Source of the DNA: Alphaproteobacteria bacterium
Lineage (GTDB): Bacteria > Pseudomonadota > Alphaproteobacteria > Rhizobiales > Xanthobacteraceae
Direction: 5' to 3'
Length of the DNA stretch: 12,547 nt
NCBI GenBank assembly: GCA_005884745.1
Contig: VAZU01000025.1
Coordinates: forward strand, 6,897 to 19,443
The position numbers were made by a program, and so were the translations under genes. The number at the start of each line of letters is the position of its first letter. Position 1 is the stretch's first letter. Below are positions 6,786 through 12,547 of this stretch, in pieces. The notes under the pieces were generated by a model that worked only from the letters and a program-made list of their open reading frames with translations, had not been told where the DNA came from and ran no database searches.

Positions 6786-8381
6786 ATGCTGTTTTTCTCT
6801 CGCTGGAAGGCGATCTCGGTGCTGCTCACGGCGATCGTCATCTGCCTGTTCGCGGTCCCCAATTTCTTCCCCGACCGGGTGGTGCAGCGCTGGCCGGCCT
6901 GGGCGCAGCGCCATATCGTGCTGGGGCTGGATCTTCAGGGCGGTTCGCACCTGCTGCTCGAGGTCGATTCCAACGCCGTGCGGAAAGAAAAAGTCCAAAC
7001 GCTGCTCGATGACGTGCGGCGCGTGTTGCGCGAGGCGCGGATCGGCTATACCGGGCTCGTCGCCCGCGGCGACAGCGTCGAGGTCCGCATTCGCGAAGGC
7101 GCCGACCCGCAAGTCGCGCTGGCGAAGCTGCGGGAACTTTCCCAGCCGATCGGTGGCGCGCTCGGCGGCGGCGGCCAGCGCACGGTCAATATCGCCGATC
7201 TCGGCGGCGGCCTGATCCGCCTCACGCTGACCCCGGCGGCGATCACCGAGCGCATCCGCCAGTCGGTCGACCAATCGATCCAGATCGTGGAGCGCCGGGT
7301 GAACGAGCTCGGCACGGTCGAGCCGAGCATTCAGCGCGAAGGCGTCGACCGTATTCTGGTCCAGGTGCCGGGACTGCAAGATCCGACGCATCTCAAGGAC
7401 ATCATCGGCAAGACCGCAAAGCTCACGTTCCGGCTGGTCGATGTCTCCATCAGCCCCGACCAGGCAATCCAGAACGGGCCGCCGCCGGATTCGGAAATCC
7501 TCAAGGACCACAATCAGGTTCCGTACGTGATCCAGAAGCGAATCATGGTCTCGGGCGAGGATCTGACCGATGCCCAGCCGGGCTTCGATCAGCGCACCAG
7601 TGAGCCGATCGTGACCTTCCGGTTCAACAGCAACGGCGCCCGGCGCTTCGCCCAGGTGACCCAGGAGAACGTCGGACGGCCGTTCGCCATCGTGCTCGAC
7701 AACGAGGTGATTTCCGCTCCCGTGATCCGCGAGCCGATCCTGGGCGGCTCCGGGCAGATCTCCGGCAGCTTCACCGTCGAGCAGGCGAACGATCTCGCCA
7801 TCCTGCTGCGCGCCGGCGCCCTGCCGGCGCCGCTGACGATCATCGAGGAGCGCACGGTGGGCCCCGGTCTCGGCCAGGATTCGATCCAGAAGGGCAAGAT
7901 CGCCGCAGCAGTGGGCTCGGTGCTGGTCGTGGTCTTCATGTTGGCGACCTACGGCCTGTTCGGCTTTTTCGCCAATGTCGCCGTCGCCGTGAACGTCGCG
8001 ATGATCTTCGGCCTGCTCTCGCTCCTCAACGCCACGCTGACGCTTCCCGGCATTGCCGGCATCGTGCTCACGGTCGGCATCGCGGTGGACAGCAACGTGC
8101 TGATCTACGAGAGAATCCGCGAAGAGGTCCGCAGCGGCCGCTCGGCAATTTCCGCGATCGATGCCGGATTCACCCGGGCGCTCGCCACCATCCTCGATTC
8201 CAACATCACTACCTTCATCGCCGCCGCGGTGCTGTTCTTCATCGGCACGGGAGCGGTGCGTGGTTTCGCCGTGACGCTGGGCATCGGCATCCTCACCACG
8301 GTCTTCACCGCGTTCACGTTGACGCGGCTGATCGTGGCGAGCTGGGTGCGCTGGCGCCGCCCGCAGCTGGTCCCGATCTGA
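6786..8381 (+). CDS. secD: Protein translocase subunit SecD
   Basis: SecD is the larger of the two RND-type subunits that use the proton gradient to help preproteins leave the translocon on the periplasmic side. The 531-residue protein has TM1 at about 9-25, the conserved LGLDLQGGSHLLLEVD (46-61), a large periplasmic P1 region (about 62-365), and a C-terminal bundle of five helices (about 372-520). That bundle contains AVDSNVLIYERIREE, with D435 in the position linked to proton movement. Its length fits alphaproteobacterial SecD, which is shorter than the E. coli protein. A GAAGGA (6769-6774) lies 11 bases before the ATG. secF follows after 24 bases. No defects are seen. Confidence 0.98.
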   Translation: MLFFSRWKAISVLLTAIVICLFAVPNFFPDRVVQRWPAWAQRHIVLGLDLQGGSHLLLEVDSNAVRKEKVQTLLDDVRRVLREARIGYTGLVARGDSVEVRIREGADPQVALAKLRELSQPIGGALGGGGQRTVNIADLGGGLIRLTLTPAAITERIRQSVDQSIQIVERRVNELGTVEPSIQREGVDRILVQVPGLQDPTHLKDIIGKTAKLTFRLVDVSISPDQAIQNGPPPDSEILKDHNQVPYVIQKRIMVSGEDLTDAQPGFDQRTSEPIVTFRFNSNGARRFAQVTQENVGRPFAIVLDNEVISAPVIREPILGGSGQISGSFTVEQANDLAILLRAGALPAPLTIIEERTVGPGLGQDSIQKGKIAAAVGSVLVVVFMLATYGLFGFFANVAVAVNVAMIFGLLSLLNATLTLPGIAGIVLTVGIAVDSNVLIYERIREEVRSGRSAISAIDAGFTRALATILDSNITTFIAAAVLFFIGTGAVRGFAVTLGIGILTTVFTAFTLTRLIVASWVRWRRPQLVPI

Positions 8382-8405
8382 TCCGATTGTCAAAGCGAGA
8401 CGAAC

Positions 8406-9416
8406 TTGCGCCACCTCCGCATCGTTCCCGACGACACCAAGTTCGACTTCATGCGCTTCCGGCGCGTGAGCTTTCCCATTTCGGCGATGCTGTCGATCGT
8501 CGCCATCCTGCTGTACTTCCATCCGGGGCTGAACCTCGGCATCGATTTCCGCGGCGGCACCCTGATCGAGGTGCAGCAGAAATCCGGCCCGGCCGATCTG
8601 GCGAAGATGCGGGCGACGCTCAACCAGCTCAACCTCGGCGACGTCCAGCTGCAGCAATTCGGCGGCCCCGAAAACGTCCTGATCCGCATCTCCGAGCAGC
8701 CCGGAGGCGAGGCCGCGCAGCAGGAGGCGGTCGCCAAGGTCAAGGGCGCGCTGGGAGACAGCGTGGAATACCGCCGGGTCGAGGTCGTCGGCCCGCGGGT
8801 GTCGGGCGAGCTGTTGTCCTACGGCACCATCGGCATCATGCTGGCGATCGGCGGCATCCTGCTCTATCTGTGGTTCCGGTTCGAATGGCAGTTCGCGCTC
8901 GGCGCCATGATCGCCAACGTGCACGATCTGGTGCTGACGATCGGCTTCATGTCCCTCACCCAGATCGATTTCGATCTGACCAGCATTGCGGCGCTGTTGA
9001 CGATTCTCGGCTATTCGCTCAACGACACGGTCGTCATTTACGACCGCATCCGCGAAATGCTGCGCCGCTACAAGAAGCTGTCGATGCCGGACTTGCTCAA
9101 TATTTCGATCAACGCCACGCTGTCACGCTCGATCATCACCCATGTCACCGTGACGCTGTCGCTGCTCGCGCTCTTACTGTTCGGCGGGCAGGCCATCCAT
9201 AGCTTCACCGCCACCATGATGTTCGGGGTGGTGCTGGTGGGCACCTACACGTCGGTGTTCATCGCCTCTCCGATCCTGATCTATCTCGGCGTGGGCACCG
9301 CGCGCCGCGACAGCGAGGAGGCCGAGCGGGCCGAAGAACCCAAGCAGATCAAACAGCCCAAAGAGGCGCAGGTGCGCAAGCCCGCGCGCGAGTCGCGGCC
9401 CGTGGCGCGCGGTTGA
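8406..9416 (+). CDS. secF: Protein translocase subunit SecF
   Basis: SecF pairs with SecD in the inner membrane to drive late steps of protein export. The 336-residue protein has TM1 at about 22-38, LGIDFRGGT (44-52), a periplasmic P4-type domain, and five further helices holding GYSLNDTVVIYDRIRE (202-217, with D207). It ends in a charged, probably cytoplasmic tail (from about residue 298, rich in Glu, Lys and Arg). The start is taken as TTG 8406, because the frame has no earlier start and the MRHLRIVPDDTKFDFM segment looks like the alphaproteobacterial SecF N-terminus; ATG 8451 would drop it. The upstream purines (AGCGAGACGAA) are a weak ribosome binding site. The NDUFAF3-like gene begins 7 bases after the stop. 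Confidence 0.97.
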   Translation: MRHLRIVPDDTKFDFMRFRRVSFPISAMLSIVAILLYFHPGLNLGIDFRGGTLIEVQQKSGPADLAKMRATLNQLNLGDVQLQQFGGPENVLIRISEQPGGEAAQQEAVAKVKGALGDSVEYRRVEVVGPRVSGELLSYGTIGIMLAIGGILLYLWFRFEWQFALGAMIANVHDLVLTIGFMSLTQIDFDLTSIAALLTILGYSLNDTVVIYDRIREMLRRYKKLSMPDLLNISINATLSRSIITHVTVTLSLLALLLFGGQAIHSFTATMMFGVVLVGTYTSVFIASPILIYLGVGTARRDSEEAERAEEPKQIKQPKEAQVRKPARESRPVARG

Positions 9417-9423
9417 GGGCGCC

Positions 9424-9837
9424 TTGCCGGCCGCGACCGCCGCAGACACGGTCATGATTGCGCGATCGGATGCGCCGCATCTTCCGCACCAGGCGCCGAT
9501 CGACGCCTACGGCAACAGCGGCTTTCGCTTCGCCGGCATGTCGCACCGCGGCTCGTTGTTGTGTCTGCCGAGCGGCATCTGGGCCTGGCCGGTCGCGGCA
9601 CCCGAAGACATCGCCGAAGCGAACCTCGCCCCGCTGTTTGCCGAGGCCGACGCGATCGAGCTGTTCGTGCTCGGGTCCGGGCCGGAGCTGCGGCCGCTGC
9701 CGGAAGCGCTGCGGTGGCGGTTCCGCGATTATGGGATCGGCGTCGAAGTGATGGCCACGGGCCCCGCAGTGCGGACCTACAACATCCTCGTCGCGGAAGG
9801 TCGCCGGGTCGCCGCCGGGTTGATCGCGGTGGGGTGA
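9424..9837 (+). CDS. Mth938-domain protein, NDUFAF3-like
   Basis: This 137-residue protein has a single Mth938 domain and resembles mitochondrial NDUFAF3, a complex I assembly factor. Shared features are IDAYGNSGFRF (26-36), a CLPSGIWAW strand (47-55), VLGSG (82-86), YGIGVEVM (103-110), and TYNILVAEGRRVAAGLI (118-134) near the end. No catalytic residues are evident. It has no signal peptide and is probably cytoplasmic or membrane-peripheral. The start is probably TTG 9424, with GAGGG four bases upstream (9415-9419), only 7 bases after the secF stop; ATG 9454 (residue 11) is the alternative, without a ribosome binding site. Its position suggests co-translation with secF. Family assignment is strong; a role in complex I assembly in this organism is inference. 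Confidence 0.88.
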   Translation: MPAATAADTVMIARSDAPHLPHQAPIDAYGNSGFRFAGMSHRGSLLCLPSGIWAWPVAAPEDIAEANLAPLFAEADAIELFVLGSGPELRPLPEALRWRFRDYGIGVEVMATGPAVRTYNILVAEGRRVAAGLIAVG

Positions 9838-9848
9838 TCTCACGTTCC

Positions 9849-9927
9849 GTAGCCCGGATGAAGCGGCGCGGCGCGCCGCGCAATCCAGGAGACAGCCGCG
9901 GATTTCGCTTCGCTCCATCCGGGCTAC
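9849..9927. repeat. REP-like palindrome with GTAGCCCGGAT ends
   Basis: GTAGCCCGGAT at 9849-9859 is the exact inverse of ATCCGGGCTAC at 9917-9927. The arms extend to 17 bases with one mismatch (9849-9865 and 9911-9927). The middle holds a smaller GC palindrome (GGCGCGCCGCGC) and GATTTCGCTTCG. It fills most of the 99-base gap between the NDUFAF3-like and NDUFAF6-like genes and ends nine bases before the latter's ATG. I know this end sequence as a frequent intergenic repeat in Bradyrhizobium-like genomes, from memory rather than a search. Confidence 0.85.
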
Positions 9928-9936
9928 AGTGCCGTC

Positions 9937-10782
9937 ATGGACGCGTTCGCCCATTGCGAGAATTTGGTCCGCGAGGCCGACAAAGACCGCTTTCTCGCCG
10001 GCCTGTTCGCTCCCGCCGAGAAGCGGCGAGGTCTGTTTGCGCTCTATGCGTTCAATGCGGAAGTCGCAGGCGTGCAAGGCAAAATTCGCGAGCCGCTGGC
10101 GGGCGAGGTGCGGCTGCAATATTGGCACGACCTCATCGCCCACGCAGGGGAGCCGGGCGCCAATCCGGTGGCCTTGGCCCTGCTGGAAACCGTGAAACGC
10201 CATGCGTTGCCGCGGCAGCGGCTGCTCGATCTCCTCGAAGCGCGGCGCTTCGACGTTTACGACGAAACATTCGCGACCCGCGCCGATCTTGAGGATTATG
10301 CGGGCAAAACCTCCTCGGCCGTCATCGAGCTCGCCCTGCGGATCCTAAGTGATCCGGGCGACACGCATCTCGAGCTCGCGCGTTCGGCCGGTATTGCCTA
10401 TGCGATCACCGGTCTGGCGCGCTCGTTCGCCTTCCGTGCCTCGCGCGGAAAGATCTTCATCCCGGAGGAAATCCTGGCCGCCCATGGGTCGGCGCGTGCC
10501 GACATTCTCGCCGGCCGATCGAGCGGCGAGGTGCGCGCGGCGCTCGCCGATTTTCGCCAACAGGCCCGCAGCCATCTCGACCGGATCCGCAATGGGGTGG
10601 GCGAATTGCCGGATCTCTTGGTCCCGGCATTGCTGCCGGTCGCGCTCGTCGGCCCGTATCTCGCGCGCATGGAGCGCGCGGATTACGAGCCGTTCCGAAC
10701 TGCCGTCGAAGTACCGCAATGGCGCAAGCAATGGCTGCTGTGGCGCGCGGCGCGCGACCCGCGGCGCATTGCCGGGAGCTGA
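9937..10782 (+). CDS. Phytoene/squalene synthase-fold protein, NDUFAF6-like
   Basis: This 281-residue protein has the trans-isoprenyl-diphosphate synthase fold but resembles NDUFAF6 (C8orf38), a mitochondrial complex I assembly factor, more than a real phytoene synthase. FALYAFNAEVAGV (34-46) stands where active enzymes carry the first Asp-rich motif, and no DxxxD is present. RLQYWHDLI (59-67), ETVKRHALP (84-92) and LEDYAGKTSSAV (118-129) match the NDUFAF6 pattern. The second Asp-rich motif is replaced by ITGLARSFAFRASRGKIFIPEEIL (157-180). A catalytic prenyl synthase is therefore unlikely. ATG 9937 has no clear ribosome binding site because the REP-like palindrome ends nine bases before it, so translation may depend on the repeat or on coupling. 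It sits 99 bases after the NDUFAF3-like gene, consistent with a joint role. Confidence 0.85.
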   Translation: MDAFAHCENLVREADKDRFLAGLFAPAEKRRGLFALYAFNAEVAGVQGKIREPLAGEVRLQYWHDLIAHAGEPGANPVALALLETVKRHALPRQRLLDLLEARRFDVYDETFATRADLEDYAGKTSSAVIELALRILSDPGDTHLELARSAGIAYAITGLARSFAFRASRGKIFIPEEILAAHGSARADILAGRSSGEVRAALADFRQQARSHLDRIRNGVGELPDLLVPALLPVALVGPYLARMERADYEPFRTAVEVPQWRKQWLLWRAARDPRRIAGS

Positions 10783-10793
10783 TGTCACCCGCG

Positions 10794-10824
10794 TTTCGGC
10801 CGGACCCCCGCTCACCGGCCGAAA
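10794..10824. terminator. Perfect 10-bp inverted repeat at convergent gene ends
   Basis: TTTCGGCCGG (10794-10803) and CCGGCCGAAA (10815-10824) are exact inverses with an 11-base loop. The repeat begins 12 bases after the NDUFAF6-like stop and includes the stop codon of the opposing dehydratase gene in its loop. A strong hairpin serving both transcripts is likely; there is no T-tract on either side. Confidence 0.45.
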
Positions 10825-11786
10825 TCGACCGCCGTCGTGTTGCCGCCGCTCACGACCACGCTTATGCGCTCGTTGCGATCGGGCCGATAGCGTCCGGACG
10901 AGAGTGCGGCGAACGCAGTGGCGCCGCCGGGCTCCGCCACGATTCGCACATGGTCCCATAGCGCCTGCTGCGCTGCGCGGATCGCCTCGTCGGTGACGAG
11001 CACCACGCGTTCGACGAAACGCCGGGCGATTGGAAACACCCGCTCGCCGACTCGGCGCGGGGCGAGCGAATCCGCGGCGATGCCGCCGGCCGGTGCGTCG
11101 ACCGGCCTGCCTGCCTGGAGAGCGTTCGCCAGCGTCGGCGCCGCCTCCGGCTCGACACCGATCACGCGGGTCGCGCCGCCATACCAGGCGGCAATGCCGG
11201 CGATCAGCCCGCCGCCTCCGACCGGCACGAGAAGCACCTCTAGCGCGGGTGCCTGTGCTTCCATCTCCATGCCGAGCGTGCCTTGGCCGAGAATCGTCTC
11301 GACCTGATCGTAGGCGTGGATCGGCATGGCACCGGATTGTTCGGCCCAAGCCTCGCTCGCCGCGAGCGCATCGGCGTAACGTTCGCCGCCGACCACGAGG
11401 TCGGCACCGTAATCGCGAATGCGTTGAACCTTGGCGGGCGAGGAGATGCTCGGCACGAAGATCTTCGCCGGCACGCCGAGCTTGCGCGCCGCATAGGCGA
11501 CGGCAGCGCCGTGGTTCCCGCCGGAAGCGGCGACCACGCCTGCGCGCGGAATCTTTCGCGTGAGCAAATTGGCGAAGGCGCCGCGCGCCTTGAACGATCC
11601 CGAATGCTGCAGCTGCTCGAGCTTCAAGGCGATGCGGAACGAGTCGAGCCCGAATTCGGCGGCATCGAGCTCGATCAGGGGCGTGCGGCGGATGAACGGC
11701 CTGACGACCAGTTCGATCTCGGCGATGCGGGCGCGGTCGATCGTCTGTTCGGATAGTTCTTCGGTCGCCGGCAAATATCGGCTCAT
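10812..11786 (-). CDS. PLP-dependent threonine/serine dehydratase, no ACT domain
   Basis: This is a fold type II pyridoxal-phosphate enzyme that most likely deaminates threonine or serine to the 2-oxo acid. With the start at 11786 it has 324 residues: Schiff-base lysine K66 in [15 protein letters not shown] (88-93), the phosphate-binding glycine loop PVGGGGL (188-194), EPGGA (285-289), and a late SGGN (313-316). The C-terminal regulatory ACT-like domain of biosynthetic IlvA is absent, so it belongs with the shorter catabolic-type or unregulated dehydratases. Hydroxyaspartate dehydratase or serine racemase cannot be excluded by sequence. The ATG overlaps the trmFO TGA as ATGA, which supports this start over an in-frame one at 11819. 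It is probably translationally coupled to trmFO. Confidence 0.88.
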   Translation of the reverse strand: MSRYLPATEELSEQTIDRARIAEIELVVRPFIRRTPLIELDAAEFGLDSFRIALKLEQLQHSGSFKARGAFANLLTRKIPRAGVVAASGGNHGAAVAYAARKLGVPAKIFVPSISSPAKVQRIRDYGADLVVGGERYADALAASEAWAEQSGAMPIHAYDQVETILGQGTLGMEMEAQAPALEVLLVPVGGGGLIAGIAAWYGGATRVIGVEPEAAPTLANALQAGRPVDAPAGGIAADSLAPRRVGERVFPIARRFVERVVLVTDEAIRAAQQALWDHVRIVAEPGGATAFAALSSGRYRPDRNERISVVVSGGNTTAVDFGR

Positions 11787-12547
11787 TCGGCGGCCGCGGC
11801 CGGATGACGGCCGATCCAAATTTCGAGATCGCCGAGCGCGCGTGCGCTAAGCGCCTGCTTTTTGGCAAGCGTTCTCGCGGCGCCGGCGCGCCGGATGCCT
11901 TCGGCGAGCGGGGGAAACAAGCCGAAATTGACGTTCATCGGCTGGAACGAGCGCGGGCCGGCTTCGATCGCGTCCACGTGGCCGCCGGTGATGTGGTTGA
12001 GCAGCGCGCCGTGGGCGGTCGTCGCCGGCGGCAGCGCGATCGGCTCGCCCAGCCGCTCCGCGGCGGCGAAGCGCCCGGCCAAAAGCCCGATCGCCGCGGA
12101 TTCCACATAGCCTTCGCAGCCGGTGATCTGCCCGGAAAAGCGCAGGCGCGGCATCGCCGCGAGCCGAAGACTCGCATCGAGCAGCTTCGGCGAGTTGAGG
12201 AAGGTGTTGCGATGCACCCCGCCGAGCCGGGCGAACTCCGCATGCTGCAGTCCCGGAATGGTGCGAAAGACGCGCAGCTGCTCGCCGTGCTTCAGCTTGG
12301 TCTGGAACCCGACCATGTTGAACAAGGTCCCGAGCTTGTTGTCTTGCCGCAGCTGCACGACCGCGTAGGGCTTGCGTTCGGGCGCATGCGGATCGGTCAG
12401 CCCGAACGGTTTGAGCGGCCCGTGCCGGAGCGTCTCGGGGCCGCGCTCGGCCATGACTTCGACCGGCAGGCAGCCCTCGAAATAGGGGGCCGCTTCCCAT
12501 TCGTGGAAGGCGGCTTTTTCGCCGGCGATCAGCGCGGCGACGAACGC
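11783..12547 (-). CDS. trmFO: tRNA (m5U54) methyltransferase TrmFO, N-terminus outside window
   Basis: TrmFO makes 5-methyluridine at tRNA position 54 using methylenetetrahydrofolate and FAD, in the cytoplasm. The C-terminal 254 residues are visible; the family is ~450-475 long, so nearly half, including the N-terminal FAD-binding region, lies beyond the right edge. Family hallmarks are present: [21 protein letters not shown], then [47 protein letters not shown], and NHITGGHVD. An internal ATG at 12454 is not the start, because TrmFO sequence continues upstream to the window end. The TGA overlaps the dehydratase ATG. No internal lesion is seen. Confidence 0.96.
   Translation of the reverse strand, partial: AFVAALIAGEKAAFHEWEAAPYFEGCLPVEVMAERGPETLRHGPLKPFGLTDPHAPERKPYAVVQLRQDNKLGTLFNMVGFQTKLKHGEQLRVFRTIPGLQHAEFARLGGVHRNTFLNSPKLLDASLRLAAMPRLRFSGQITGCEGYVESAAIGLLAGRFAAAERLGEPIALPPATTAHGALLNHITGGHVDAIEAGPRSFQPMNVNFGLFPPLAEGIRRAGAARTLAKKQALSARALGDLEIWIGRHPAAAAE

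Noticed and set aside
6618..8924. A 768-codon open frame on the - strand opposite yajC, secD and secF
   Set aside because: Its product is low-complexity (rich in Asp, His, Arg, Gly) and it lies exactly antisense to well-conserved Sec genes. It is a stop-poor shadow produced by high GC codon use.
9937..10782. A functional phytoene or squalene synthase of a carotenoid or hopanoid cluster
   Set aside because: Both Asp-rich catalytic motifs are missing and no other genes of such pathways are in the window.

Overview
The window is dense, GC-rich DNA with a gene order and protein style typical of Alphaproteobacteria. The organism is probably from Hyphomicrobiales, near the Nitrobacteraceae/Xanthobacteraceae. 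That placement is inferred from the order serS-surE-pcm-LysM/LytM factor, then yajC-secD-secF, and from GTAGCCCGGAT-type and CCCTCTCCCCGC-type intergenic palindromes familiar from such genomes. No database search was run.

Left block (about 1-5142, + strand): the 3' part of serS; surE, starting on the base after the serS stop but with its last ~40 codons out of frame; an uncharacterised 2OG-Fe(II) oxygenase-like gene; pcm; a ~400-base gene-free stretch with two inverted copies of a palindromic repeat; and a LysM-LysM-LytM lipoprotein of the NlpD/DipM type whose metal site is degenerate. Apart from the oxygenase, this resembles the surE-pcm-nlpD order known from other Proteobacteria. It links nucleotide/phosphatase housekeeping, isoaspartate repair and cell-wall amidase control.

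Middle block (5190-9416): a DUF815-type P-loop ATPase on the - strand converges on the LytM gene and diverges from yajC. The yajC-secD-secF operon follows on the + strand and encodes the accessory membrane complex of the Sec translocon. A sigma70-like promoter and a hairpin lie in the leader before yajC.

Right block (9424-12547): an Mth938-domain gene resembling mitochondrial NDUFAF3 follows secF after 7 bases. Then comes a phytoene-synthase-fold gene resembling NDUFAF6, with a REP-like palindrome between them. Both mitochondrial relatives are respiratory complex I assembly factors, so this secDF-linked pair is the most interesting functional hint here. On the - strand, trmFO (cut by the right edge) and a PLP-dependent threonine/serine dehydratase form an ATGA-overlapping pair that converges on the NDUFAF6-like gene across a perfect 10-bp inverted repeat.

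Most of the window is conserved chromosomal housekeeping. I see no phage, transposase, CRISPR, tRNA or rRNA, and no clear-cut new defence or biosynthetic system. The unusual items are the frameshifted surE, the oxygenase inside the surE-pcm block, the covarying repeat pair, and the complex I assembly-like pair.
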